Shown here: positions 1-12,217 of the stretch, in pieces | Layout of the letters: every line of letters begins with the position of its first letter | Position numbering within the stretch: position 1 is the first letter of the stretch | Origin: Amaurobius ferox | Lineage: Eukaryota; Arthropoda; Arachnida; Araneae; Amaurobiidae | DNA: 64,000 nucleotides | Reading direction: 5' to 3' | NCBI GenBank assembly: GCA_951213105.1 | Contig: OX578149.1 | Span: forward strand, 2,108,001-2,172,000 | Translations under genes and position numbers: made by a program | Notes under the pieces: generated by a model | What the model was told of the DNA's origin: nothing | Database searches by the model: none | Seen by the model: the letters and a program-made list of their open reading frames with translations, nothing else

Positions 1-1462
1 TACTGATCAACTTTTTGTACAAGTGTATTAATAATATAAATGAATTTAATGTAAATAAATGTGATAAAGTTATATATTAAGAATATAAAAAGTAACATTA
101 TAAATTCTGTACAGAGTTATCAAGTTAGTACATTTTTAAAAACGCATCCTCATGATCCTAATTGTAACAGGCACTCTATTGATCAACTTTTTGTATTAAG
201 TACATTAATTAATATAAATAAATTTAATGTAAATAAATATAATAAAGCTATATTAAGAATATTTTTATACAATTTTGCAAAAGTGTCATAAAAATAACTG
301 TATGATCTCGAATTTCTGAAAATATTAAAATCTACGTTTCTTTGAAGATTCATTTCATACAATTTTCTAATTTTTGAATCAGATTCAGCTGATAAAACAA
401 CCCATTACTAACGCATACAGATCCAGTTTGTCATGTAGTGAATATGCTATACATACTGGAATATTGTAAAAACAGATTAGGTGTATAATTTGTCTTTAAA
501 AAATCAAAGCCAAAAGATAAATTTATTATGCATTCATTTATTTTGAATTATATATATATATATATATATATAATTCAAGGTGAGAATGTGCAAATAAGAA
601 TTTTATAAGGAAACAAAGAACCCTCTGAAAACGAAGTTTTGCGCTTTTGAAATAGAAAATGTTCAGCAATTAATAAAAGTATGTTCACTGTAGCGATTTG
701 CTCAATTATTACTTATATCTCGTTAACACAATTAACAAAATGTTGTCTATCGATATATTTTTTTATGTTTAATGATTAAAAAAATCTAAAATATTAATTA
801 AAAATAATTTTAAATAATTTTCTGCAATGATAATTTGAAACCGAAAGCTAAAACAGTCGTAACGAAATGTGAAAATACATGAAAGGAAAGCAAGCGTTGC
901 AGAATCCGCGCATTTCGAACCTGTACATTTTAGAGATTTAAGAAAGCGTAGATTAAGATTCTGAAAAAAACAAACAAATTGTGTATAACAAGCTCCCACA
1001 ATGGCATATTTTTACAATTTTCTGGAACTGCTCCCATTCGTCATCCTTGCGCGAGCGTGCTAAATCATTTGCAGAAACGAATGGAGAGATTCCTAGTCTG
1101 TCCATTTGGCTCAACAAAGGAAAGATTGACACTGGTTCTATGGAGAGCGTTTCATTTCTGCGCTGTAAATGCGTGCATTATAAGAAGCGTGCCACTAGAA
1201 AGGGTTGTGTTATCTATTAAAAAGAGTTGATAATCCAAAGCCAGGAAGATGGAGCAGATCCCTAATGCTAGGAGAGACGTTCTTTCCAGATGAATGTCGA
1301 ATGAGTACGCTCGTTTTGGAAACGGAAAACAATCTCTTCCAACTAAAAACCCCGACAGTCATGAATACGAGAGATAATCCTTTACATTAAGGAAATGATT
1401 TGTGTATCCCAATCAACCTTCCTGTTATTTCGTCCATCCCACCGCTATCGGGCGAATCTTAC
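1..1462. other. Intron beyond the last visible exon
   Basis: This is AT-rich DNA with a (TA)n tract at 549-572 and a locally duplicated AT-rich segment near 21-60 and 181-240 (gatcaactttttgta followed by similar aataaat text). Nothing coding is supported. The short open frames here are chance. Confidence 0.6.
549..572. repeat. (TA)n microsatellite
   Basis: Twelve uninterrupted TA dinucleotides in intronic DNA. Confidence 0.95.
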
Positions 1463-1628
1463 CTGGCGGAATTCCTGTAAGCTGGGTAGGTTGAAGCCAT
1501 GTAGTTGGGGTTTCTGTAGGCGTCTCTCCTCATCATCAGTATTTCTTCCTGGCCCGACTCCTGGGAGGAGCTGTCCAGGGAGATGGGACTCGAGTAGAGA
1601 CGGTCGCCGGACCACGCTGGACCGTAGC
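1463..1628 (-). CDS. Internal exon 11 of window (last visible)
   Basis: This exon has 166 bases. The acceptor is GTCTTCCTCAG followed by GC, which completes a Gly codon with the preceding G (phase 1 fit). The donor is CGCCAG|GTAAGA, ending in phase 2, so at least one further coding exon lies beyond the left edge. The peptide is YGPAWSGDRLYSSPISLDSS, SQESGQEEILMMRRDAYRNP, NYMASTYPAYRNSA. The two-sided splice consensus and high GC in an AT-rich setting make the exon call solid. No folded domain is present. The YSSPISLDSSSQ stretch looks like a phosphorylation-rich linker. Confidence 0.83.
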
Positions 1629-3609
1629 CTGAGGAAGACGATCGACGATTAGAATAGCAAAACGATTCAACGAAAATATTGAAAGGTATCGGTGCTTTTC
1701 AGAAGCAAAAGGAAGTCGTTCCATTTTTAAAAGCCGAATCGTGATAAATGGATCAGTCACTCTAGAAAAAGTGGGACATTTTCTGTTCACCGAAAACTGC
1801 TAAACTGAAATTTAAAGTCAATAAAAATTAAAAGTAATTAAAAGTAAAAAGTAATTAAATTAGCAAATAATTATTTTTTAAATGATAATTTGAAACAGAA
1901 AGCTAAAACATTCATAAATTCAATTAATTATTTTAATGCAGAGGCGTAGGACACTCCTAAGGTGGTACACGACAATTTTGGGGGTTAACAACACACTTTC
2001 TATCTCGTGTCCTTTCAGAGATAAATTCCCATGATGGCTATTATTATTCTCTTTCAATATTAAGTTGTAGTCATTCTTCTGCGTCTGACTTCGAAAGTGT
2101 TACATTTGGATCTTCGAACAGCTTCGTGTCATTCAAAGAGGAATGCGAGTCATGGAACTGAAAATATAAAGCTAATGGGTTCGAAAAAAAAATAAATCAA
2201 ATGCATTTTTACTCTTAAATAGGTATCTATTAGTTAGGTAATCCGTGAGAAATTCGAATTTTAAGACTAGCGAGCGACAGAGTCCCGAATCAGTGTGCGA
2301 TTCTGCCCAATTTCATGAATGTCGAACGACAGGGACCAAGCTGCAGTGCTCACTTACATTGCGCTCATTTTGCAGGGATTCGTATTCTACTAGACAGTAA
2401 GAGTAAACAGAACTTATTTACGAAAGCATTTAAAAATGTCATCCAAAGGTAGGTCGGTGTGAAATATTTTTGAGAGTCAAGAAAGAAATGGCCCTTTCCT
2501 CTTTGTATATAGGATTTTCAAAAGAAAAAAAAACAGCGTAGAATGATATACACAAAAATACAAACTGAAAGAAGAATACTTGAAAGTTAAATGGGATGTC
2601 AACATAATATCAACTCTTGTGGAATTCGCGACCTACAGGCAATCCACATTGAAATTCTGAGCAAAATAGGTATTACAATAGTGCTTGATGGAAATAGTGT
2701 ATTACTTTCTGGTGATGGGCGCTCAGGGGTTTGAAATGTTTTTAGCTTTTAGAAACATCTGTATGGAATGTTAATAACATATATTTATTTTTAATGTACT
2801 AGCGTTAGCCAGCCACCGCTCTCTCGCCAACTCCGTATAACTCGCTTCGCGGGTCGAGGGACTTTGTCCCTGGCAGCTGACTCTCAATGACCTCTTTCTT
2901 TCCTCCTCATTATACTCTCAATGACCTCTTTCTTTCCTCCTCATTATACTCTCAATGACCTCTTTCTTTCCTCCTCATTATACTCTCAATGACCTCTTTC
3001 TTTCCTCCTCATTATACTCTCAATGACCTCTTTCTTTCCTCCTCATTATACTCCCGTTGAGGGTCCGCCCCTGTTTGCTGTCACTAACCCCTGGAGTTCG
3101 ATTCGCGATCTTTTTCAACCCGACCATTCTCGTGCTCCCAATCATCTCGACCCAACCCATCATTGCGCATACTGAAAAAAAAATGTCACTTCAGAAATAC
3201 ATAAAAATTAAAATAACTCAAACTAAATTGAAATTCAAACACAGGGCTTCCACTATGTAGATGCATGCCTGTTAAAATGGATGGTCTTGTTATCGTTAGT
3301 CTGGCCAGTATGCGATTTCGCAGCTCAAATACTCTTCCTTTGACATTCACTATTTCCTAAATGAGAGTTTAAATTTAAGAATAGTTTATTCCTCTACTCT
3401 ACAAATGCACTTTACAAATTTGAAAGAGCTTTTGCGGTACGGGTCGGAGAGATATTGGGATTTATCAAACAACTGCTTACTTTTTAACACAAGGTGGACC
3501 ACCCAACAATATTTTAGCATTCTAGAATGCGCTTGCACATAAAAGGAATGTACAATGCGTTGTAAAAGTGGGGAATGGTACGAAATAATAAAGAAGAGTG
3601 GTTGGTTAC
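1629..3609. other. Intron between exons 10 and 11
   Basis: This 2.0-kb intron contains a 34-bp minisatellite (listed separately). Just before the minisatellite, at about 2809-2880, is a GC-richer piece with cgcttcgcgggtcgagggac that looks like a transposon end. The rest shows no recognisable feature. Confidence 0.6.
2881..3050. repeat. 34-bp minisatellite, five identical units
   Basis: The unit begins CTCTCAATGACCTCTTTC and ends TCCTCCTCATTATA. Units lie at 2881, 2915, 2949, 2983 and 3017 and are identical, indicating recent amplification. The plus strand is almost pure pyrimidine within each unit. Confidence 0.97.
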
Positions 3610-3872
3610 CCGTTCCTCTTCCAATCTTGTACATCTGTGGATCGTCCTGATGGTGGAGTCGGGCACTCTCCTCTATGTGCTGCCTCCTCCGGGCAATCTC
3701 AGCCTTGATCTTGGCCTTTTTCTCTTCCCGTTCGTCCTCGTCCTCTGAACCGTAAGGAGACGGGTGCCAGGAGCGGGGGGCCCGAACGAAGTTGCGGTAC
3801 CCGTGACGGCCGTAAGGGTCGAGACCCGCAAGGCTCAAAGAACTCAGACCGGTGTCCGTGTGGCGACGAAGC
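3610..3872 (-). CDS. Internal exon 10 of window (charged EK/ER helix)
   Basis: This exon has 263 bases. The acceptor is TCCCTTCCTGACAG followed by G, making Arg with the previous AG. The donor is AACGG|GTAACC, phase 1. The peptide opens RLRRHTDTGLSSLSLAGLDP, continues YGRHGYRNFVRAPRSWHPSP, then turns into an acidic to basic helix EDEDEREEKKAKIKAEIARR, RQHIEESARLHHQDDPQMYK, ending IGRGTG. The KIKAEIARRRQHIEE segment is the part I most associate, from memory, with Piccolo/Bassoon-type proteins. It is predicted to be a single charged alpha-helix or coiled coil. A longer open frame through the intron at both ends is an artefact; the splice sites and phase fix the limits. Confidence 0.83.
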
Positions 3873-5750
3873 CTGTCAGGAAGGGAGCATTTTAATTCGG
3901 ATGCACATTTGATTTTGAAAATAACAACTTTATTTATCTTAAACAAGACTCTAGAAACATTTAGAGCACTACTGACCCAAGAGACTGAACATCAAAAATT
4001 AGAAACATTTTAACTTATAGTTTTACAATTAGAACTACATTCGAGCTTATAGTTTGGGAAAAGTAAATTTTTGGATTTACTTCCGAAACGGGCTTGGAAT
4101 ATTTTTGAAAGGAACCTTCTCCCCTAAGTTCTAGTACCCACAGACATCCGCATAGTCACAGAGGGACAAGCGCAGTCCCTCTTGTATGTGGATACTAGAA
4201 TGCATTTTTCTAGTTATTCCGATTTGTGAAAATGAAAATGTTTTCAATTTCGGCCCATTTGGAAATAAATATGAATGCTCTGCGCATATGTCGGTTCTAT
4301 TGACGCATGAGAGGATCTTGACATCCGTTCGAAAGCGAGGGATTCGGATCCTTTCGGAGTCACAAAATGGATTCGCTATTGATTTCAATATTAAAAAAGA
4401 GAGGCTCGTTTTCGTCTGCTTGGAAAAGTAAAAGTTCAGACAAAACTCTTCATTTATTTCGATAAAAAGTTCCCGCGGTTTCCATGAATCCCAGTGAAGC
4501 TATTGCTATTTTTTATACTAAACGTGCAATATATATCGCGAGAACTTTACGGGACGATGTGATTTACTTTTAAATAAAAACAGAATTAGATTTAAACGAG
4601 AAAGATTCATTATGTATACATTCATTGATTATGAAACACCTCGAAAACGGGATATATTCAGCGTTGATATTTTTTTCAACGACCACAGTCGTACAGTACT
4701 TTACAGGGCCGTAGTCAAAGATGAAATTGAATCCAAAACACAACGAATCATTGCATAATAGTTACTATATATATTTCAATTCAGAGAAATTATTAACACA
4801 TAATTGCATATTTATGTTTGCAAGCTAAGAGCTGATTATTATTATCCATATATACATCAATATTAATATATAATAATTACAATGGATTTAAATCTCAGCA
4901 TTAACCAGTAATAAAGCTATTTATAATATGTAGAAACGTTCTAAAAGTGAATGCTTCATATTAACTCTTGCCTACTTATCAGTTGATTTTGACTCTATAC
5001 TGTATAACAGTGAACCCCACAGTCATACAAATGTATCCTAAATACAATTATCATCATTTTGAAATATTTTTAAATTAAATATGTAAATAAAGGGATCATG
5101 AGTATAATCACACATTCAGCTCCATTAAAAAATCTTTAAAACGAAGTCATTTATAAAAATAGCTCAAAGAAATCTTTTCTATGCAAAATCTGAATGACAT
5201 TTTATAAGAAATTTCATATCACTACTAAACATTTAATATTTTTATCTGGGAGGGGAGCTGAGTATACCTGTTCTGGGGCCTACCTGGCTACGGTCCTGGA
5301 ACTTTATTATACTTGAAAAATTAAAACTTCATCGAAAATGTTAATTCTAGTTACACAAAATGAAAAATAGCAAATAGCGTCATCGAAAAGATATATCGTA
5401 ATTCAAATAGCTTTATCGAAATTTAAATCGTCTGCCTCTCTATGTAAAATCAATGAATATTTCATTTATATCACTCATATTCCAGATTCCAGAGCTGAAT
5501 AATTTTGGGTGAATAACATTCATCCATTCTTATACAACTCACCTTACAGTGGCTTGATTTGTTTACATTCTACATGCGTTAAAATTAAGCTTCGTTGTAG
5601 AAATAAAGTTTAGCGATTATTTAAACTAAAAAATATTGTAATTGCGTCAGAATTTAGATGCACAGAAAATATAGAAAAATAAAGCGGTTTTAAGACGGAT
5701 GCAACACTCGGTATAAATTTAAACGATCTTTAAAAATGACGACACAGCGT
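3873..5750. other. Start of the 22.7-kb intron, no recognisable element
   Basis: This is AT-rich sequence with only chance open frames. I see no repeat family or coding signal. Confidence 0.5.
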
Positions 5751-5758
5751 AAAAAAAA

Positions 5759-6632
5759 TCTGATGTGGGCAACACATGACTTTCCTTATATAACGTAATG
5801 AATTTACTACTTTTGCAGTAAAAAAATAGGCTTTTCTTATAGTAGATACTAATATTCTTTCCGAGATATTGAATCTTCGACAATTAGTCGTCATTTTCAT
5901 TGATTTAGCGTCATTTTTATCCATTTGGCGAGATTTTCGTTAATTTGGCAACATTTCAAAAAGTCGCCAAGTTGGCGACATTCCGCCAAATTCGTCGCCA
6001 AAATCTCGCCAAGCGTTATGGACGAAGAAATAAGTTGTTCTTACAGCAGATAAATGACTATTGACGTTCAATTACAAAAGTATTACTCAAAGTATCTTTT
6101 TTCATGAATGGAACGAGCTAGATCCACGAGAATGATGTCACCCAATTTATCCCATGGTATCACATATGAAGAGTGAACATGTTTCTCAATAGGAAATATT
6201 TTTGTTTTCATTTTATATGACTTTTAATAAATTTTTTGAAAAATGTGCAATATCTCGAGAACGGTTCATGTTAGGGTTCTAAAATTTATGTCAATCGTTT
6301 TCTAATGAAAAATTACATAAGAAATGTCTATTTGCGTAACTTTATTAGTGGTTTTGATTTTTTGACGATTTTTTCAAAATTTTATTCGAAAATTTAGGGG
6401 GGTTCTGAACATTCGATTACGTATAAAAGAAATAGACTTCCAGTGTTTATGGATTGTGATTTTTGTACCAAATTTGGTTTGAATCGGTCCATTCGTTCGT
6501 CAGTTATCGTCTCCACAGACTCACTGACACACACACACACACACACACACACATACTTTCACACACACACATACACACACACATACTTTCACAAACACAC
6601 ACACACACACTCACACACACACATACTTTCAC

Positions 6633-6673
<41 letters not shown>

Positions 6674-6802
6674 TCACTTCAAAAATGTTTGATTCGTGAT
6701 CAGCGATGCTTGAAACGTGCTCTCCCGTCGAAAACTCGATTTCGAATTTTCGACCCCGTCACAATACTCTCCTTATACATTATGTATATAAGGAAAGTAA
6801 AA
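5759..6802 (+). repeat. R1 repeat family, copy A (full-length)
   Basis: This is an interspersed non-coding repeat of about 1 kb. It begins TCTGATGTGGGCAACACATG after a run of A and ends with a hairpin, ccttataca-ttatg-tatataagg, followed by aaagtaaaaa. It carries an internal near-palindrome gtcgccaagttggcgac with satellites of the form cgccaaattcgtcgcc, and a (CA)n tract at 6527-6669. A close copy lies at 11299-12217. The subterminal actttccttatata at the left is an inverted match to tatataaggaaagt at the right end. It has no coding capacity and is presumably a non-autonomous transposon. Confidence 0.85.
6527..6669. repeat. (CA)n microsatellite inside R1 copy A
   Basis: This is a long interrupted CA tract with repeated tactttcacac and tactttcacaaac interruptions. 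The corresponding place in copy B holds only a short CA run, so the tract expanded after insertion. Confidence 0.95.
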
Positions 6803-7584
6803 ATGGATGCTTTATTTTATTTTGCAACGAGTCACGTGATCTCTTCATATATCATGGGTTTAATTATTATTTCAATTTTTATTTAAAAACTGCCCAACCT
6901 CATTTGCTGACGTTTTTTATTATACATTTTATACCATCATTCGAACATTTCCGAAGCCATTTGTGAATTTTAACTCCACTTAAAAAATGCTTGAAAAATG
7001 AGGTGCCATAGGGTTCAATGTATTTCATTTTTTCACCCCAGGTTCAGTTCAAGAGGGGGATATTATTCATTTCCATTCGCATATGTCCCACAATCCGTCT
7101 CAACAACATACTAAAATTCTATTTTGATAAAGTCATTTTTACGGTAGTGATCGTTCGAACGGACAGACAGACAAAATGAATGACCCGAGTCATAAACCCT
7201 TTCCAACTACGTTGGAAAGTGTTCCAATCTATTTTTGAATCACGGAAGAAATTTTACCGATGAATAGGTTATCGCACCAACTGGACAGGTTCGGAGACAG
7301 AGGGATCTCCAGACTCTTGTATAAAGAGTGTCGTTTATTTAGGGTGTATAAGCACTGGGTTGACTCTTCATTTTTTAGGATCAACTCTAGATTAAAGACA
7401 TCAAATATTTCGATCTTTAAAATTGAAATACGTTCTTTCGCTTTTCAAAAATAAAACGCTTCGAAAAATGGAAGGTTGAGAATGAGTTCATCTGTAGCGT
7501 AGGATCCTTATCCGAGAGCCGTAGTTTTGACAATGCTTTCCTAAATTTGGAAAATGCAAAGTACGTGGAAGTAAAAAGTAAAAA

Positions 7585-8215
7585 TCGGATGCGGGCAGGA
7601 TATGACGTTTTCTACAGGCTCAAATTGATTAAATAATTTTTCATTCTAGGATGCATACAATTGAACTAAATTGCAGAAAATAACATGGGTACTTTAAAAA
7701 AATTATATATCTCGAGGAGGGTCATTACTTCGGTCGTCAAAAATTACGTATAAAACAAGTATTTAGTAGACGCATAGATAGTATTTTATTTTAGTTGCGG
7801 GCCATTTCGCCAGATTATTTTTTTTATTTTTGAATCGTATTAAAATCTAACCAGCACCCCGGTCACCCACAAGCGACGTATCTAGCCGATTTTGTGAAAT
7901 GAGGTCAAGGAGTGACTCAGCTAGAATGGGTGCAGACGATTTGGGGGACCTTTTCGAAAAGTCTTTTCCCGAATCGTACTCAAATCTAATCAGCACCCGG
8001 GTCACTCCCGAGTCCCTTATCTATAAAATTTTATGAAATTGGTTCTATTCGTTGAGATAGAGTGGATACATACACTGCACAAACACACACTAACGTCAGA
8101 CTAAAAATAGTTTTGTGTTCTGGAGGTCCCCAAACGTGTCGATCGGTCGAAAACTGGAGTTATTACTTTCTACACGATTCCCTACACATGATCCTGTATT
8201 GTAGGGAAAGTAAAA
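7585..8215 (+). repeat. R1-related repeat, copy D (second subfamily)
   Basis: It begins TCGGATGCGGGCAGGATATG and ends at the hairpin-like ccctacacatgatcctgtattgtaggg, then aaagtaaaa. The middle shares cgaatcgtaccaaaatctaatcagcacc-type text with copy C, and that middle block is duplicated inside this copy (near 7833 and 7970). It is non-coding. Confidence 0.75.
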
Positions 8216-8821
8216 TAGGCTTCATGATCACCTCCGTGAAAATGTCGAGTCTATGTCATGACTTGAAACGCAATGGCTTCTTATCTGGAACACAGCAAAA
8301 GTGATCGGGAAAATGAAACAGGCGTGCCTTCGTTTTTCTAGAGCCTTCGAAAAGGAAAAATCTGTCAACATTCCCTCTCCCTCCATTCCGTTTGATTCGA
8401 TAGAAACCGAGAAGAAAGATGTTGGACGGCGAAACGCGTTAGGTGTTCCATCCATTCGATTTCGCGCAGCAGATCTGTTTCCAGACGCATTGGGTCTCTC
8501 CATTTCGCTCAATACTGGAGAAACGAAGCGGACATTTTGTTTCTTTCGTTTTTCCAGTAGCGATTCCATGGTGACTCAGTAGGACTCAGCTGCCCGAGTT
8601 CCATTGCACGCTATAATAGTCCAGTCAATAAAAGCAAAAAAAGATCATAACCCACAACACATTTAGGGAAAGCTGAATTTTTGTATACAACTAGTACATG
8701 TTGAGAAATGTATTTTCCCACACCCCGCTTTCCCCCTAAACAGTGAAACTGCAGTGTCCCAGAAATAAATTTATATTTCATGAATGAGACATCGGACAAT
8801 TATGTAGTTGGTTTCAAATAC

Positions 8822-9900
8822 ATCATGTATATATATATATTTTAAACCTTCTTAACTATGCGTATTTTTGCATAACAGCTCAAAATATGTAAAATTTGAG
8901 CATTTTCAGCAAAGTTTTGTAGATATTTGCCTGATATACATTAGTTTTGGAAAATGTATTGCCCCGCTATTAGTTTGCAAATACTCAGAATCTTCCAAGC
9001 TTTAAAACGATGTATAGCGTGTACCGTCCACTGTAACCACAGTAAATAAGAATGCCAATTCGAACTTCTTTTGAAGGTACTGCAAAGAATTAAGATGGAA
9101 GGTAGACGATGTAGCAAACCATTCAATTGAAGTCCAGGGTCACAGATGAGGATTTGCTAAACAAAAGAATGGATTTTTCACAATAAGAAGAAAAGGTTGA
9201 AGAAATAGGTCTGGAGTTTGGGCGTATATCGAACAGTCACTGATGGTGGATTAACTCGTGGCCAGAGTGATAACACACTATCAAAATCGATTCACTTTTT
9301 GACGTATAAATGGAGCATTGTCAGACTTCTTGGGTTGGTCATTGACCACTCATGAACACCATGTAGAACTACGAGAAAGGCGTGATCATACGAAGTTTGG
9401 TAGTTTAATCCTATTTTTCAGATGAGCTACCGAATTCATCTTCAGGATTAGTAGCCAATAATACGATTAATGGTGGCACTGCTCTTGAAATAGGTTTTGC
9501 AACAATGAGAGAAAAAAAATAAAGGGACTGAATTTCAACGAAATCAAACTGCGCAGAAAAGACATGCTCATCACACAGGCAATCAGTAAAAATGTTAGAA
9601 TAAGATCGCACGAAGTTTCAATAAACTCTCTATATTTAATCGAATTAATTGTACCTGTGACAGTCCTACAAAATTTCAAACTTATTTTGAATTAGAATGA
9701 GCTTCATTCACCTTGTCGTTCTTCGAGAAAAGACACTAAATCATCTTTAATGAAAGTATTTAATGTACATATAAATGCATTATTGACGAATACGCTTCAA
9801 ATATATCAAAAAGGTATGCTTCAAACATCAGAGTAGTTTTTACGGTTATCCTGACAAAGCAACGACAAGACAATAGGAACAGTGACGAAGAGCTACCAAA
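8822..9900. other. Intronic stretch without recognised features
   Basis: A short (TA)n tract lies at 8826-8840. Otherwise this is AT-rich sequence with chance open frames only. Confidence 0.5.
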
Positions 9901-9947
9901 AAAACTACAGCTGATATTTTATTACTGAAAACGCAGAATATATTGCA

Positions 9948-10866
9948 TTGCAATCAGAGTTTCTCGAAAATGGCCGAAACCAGAGAAGATTAACAGCATT
10001 ATTCATGCATGTTCTGATCGCTGAGGCCAATGCTGTACGCTTAGCATTCAACAAAATTCAGTCATACCGCAACGTTGTCGGCACGGATGCAGATTTGTTG
10101 ATTTTGCTTTTGGCGTCAGCGCCACAAAGAACGCCATCTCTATACTTCTTTAAACCATATCCTAATTCTGCCGAACTATCTATCATGTTCAGTATTAATA
10201 AACTTGTGTGCATCTGCAGAAACATTCGCAAGCTGTATTTATTCACTCATATTGCGACTGGATGTGACACCACCACCTCTCTATAGGGTGTCGAGAATAT
10301 CAAAGCAGTCAATCTCATTCAGTTTTCAGAAGATGCTAGATTGCAGGCAAAAGTCTTTCTGCATGCTAATGCTGTTAAAAGTGACCTTTATGACAACAGA
10401 AAACATTTCATTCTCAATCTGTATGGATTAAAGCAATATGAAAATATGAATGAATGAAGCACGTTATTGTTCAAATTATCTATAAAACTGACTGCGAAAC
10501 TTTTCATAAAATCAACCTTTGATTGAGTTAGACTTCCACCTACAAAAAATGCTGTTGAACAACATCTCTTAAAAGTATGTTACCAAATTCAAATTTGGTT
10601 AGAAAATAACATTGTGTCTACTGATTGGGGATGGATAAATGAAGACAGAAATTTAAAACCAATTCCAAGGACCTGTCCGGTAGCATCACACGAATTATTA
10701 TTAAGCACTTCTTGCAATTGTGAAGCTGCTTGTGCTCATTCATGTAGTTGTGGTCGAGCAGGTTTCCTTTGCATGTCTATGTGCGGATATTGTAATGGAT
10801 TTCTTGTTCTAATACGGAAGTGGATTCCAGTGAAGATAATGGCTTTTAAATGGAAAATTCTATAAA
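9948..10866 (+). pseudogene. Relic of TE-derived GCDTTS-family protein
   Basis: Two plus-strand frames carry a decayed copy of a widespread arthropod protein family known from transposon-rich genomes. From 10066 the text reads SYRNVVGTDADLLILLLAS, then LYFFKPYPNS, then LYLFTHIATGCDTTTSL, the family hallmark. After stops, a second part at about 10530-10790 gives PPTKNAVEQHLLKVCYQIQI, then WLENN, then WGWINED and a Cys-rich tail CNCEAACAHSCSCGRAG ending CGYCNG. The order (GTDAD, GCDTTS, WGW, Cys cluster) matches my recollection of the family. Stops and a frame change separate the parts, so it is dead. The parent function is unknown to me. Confidence 0.7.
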
Positions 10867-11298
10867 TAGTTTAAAGTAATCGAAAACATTTTAAAATGAC
10901 AGCTTGGATACCCAATGATTTGACAAATCTAAATAATCTCTAATTTCTATTAAATTCATATGCAAATATTCATAGCTATTACAGAACATAATCGTTCAGT
11001 GTGAAACAAAAATCACTATAAATAAAAAAGTATGGTTCAAAGAACATCTGCTTGATTTTTCCGCCTGAGTTTCTTAAAAATTACAGAAACAAGAGAAGAT
11101 TAATTGCATAGGATGGCTCATGGTTTACAAGAAAAGCATCCAGTCATCGGCAATTTTCAAAATTGAGTTTAGGGACTTTTCAATAACCGTATCGCCTTAT
11201 GAGAATTGTAATTCACCTTAAACATATTGCATTATTACTCAAGCAATAATATTAAAATAGAGAAGAGAAGCTTGAAAGTTTGGGAGCTGATGTAAAAA

Positions 11299-12217
11299 AT
11301 CTGATGTAGGCAACACATGACTTTCCTTATATAATGCAATGAATTGACTACTTTTACAGTTAAAAAAAATGTTATTCTTATAGTAGATACTTATATTCTG
11401 TCCAAGATATTGAATTTTCTTCAATGAGTCGTCATTTTCATTGATTGAGCGTCATTTTTATCCATTTGGCGATATTTTTGTTAATTTGGCAACAAATATA
11501 AAATGTCGCCAAGTTGGCGACATTCCACCAAATTCGTCGCCAAAACCTCGCCAAGCGTTATGGACGAAGAAATAAGTTATTCTTACAGCAGATAAATGAC
11601 TATTGGCGTTCAAATACAAAAGTATTACTTAAAGTGTCTTTTTTCATGAATGGAAATAGCTAGATCTACGAGAATGATGTCACCCAATGTATCGCATGGT
11701 ATTACATATGAAAAGTGAACATATCTCTGAATAGGAAATATTTTTTTTTATTTTATATAACTTTTTGATAATTTTTTTGAAACATGTGCAATATCTCGAG
11801 AACAGTTCGTGTTAGCGTTCTAAAATTTATGTCAATCGTTTTCTAATGAAAAATTACATAAGAAATGTCTATTTGCTTAACTTTATTAGCGGTTTTAATT
11901 TTTTGACGATTTTTTCTAAATTTTACTCGAAAATTTAGGGGGGTTCTGAACATTCGATTGCGTATAAAAATAATAGGCTCCCAGTGTTTACAGATTGTGA
12001 TTTTTGTACCCAATTTCGTTCGAATCGGTCCATTCGTTTGTCAATTATCGTCTCCACAGCCTCACTGACACACACACACACACAGATATCACCTCAAAAA
12101 TGTTTGATTCGTGATCAGGGATGCTTGAAACGTGCTCTCCCGTCGAAAACTCGAATTCGAATTTTCGATCCCGTCACAATACTTTCCTTATACATTATGT
12201 ATATAAGGAAAATAAAA
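11299..12217 (+). repeat. R1 repeat family, copy B (full-length)
   Basis: It starts TCTGATGTAGGCAACACATG and ends ccttatacattatgtatataagg plus aaaataaaa. It aligns with copy A throughout, including the gtcgccaagttggcgac palindrome near 11506 and the block before the end (gcttgaaacgtgctctcccg). It differs mainly by a short CA tract, which makes it about 120 bases shorter. Confidence 0.85.

Noticed and set aside
2430..2452. Short first-exon candidate: ATGTCATCCAAAG followed by GTAGGT on the plus strand
   Set aside because: Only four codons, with no promoter element or partner exon that I can identify.
5759..6802. R1 as a typical Helitron
   Set aside because: The TC start and 3' hairpin fit, but no CTRR end follows the hairpin, so the class is left open.
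6443..6886. Long open frame rich in Thr-His across a (CA)n tract
   Set aside because: It is produced by the microsatellite inside R1 copy A. It has no motif and no splice context.
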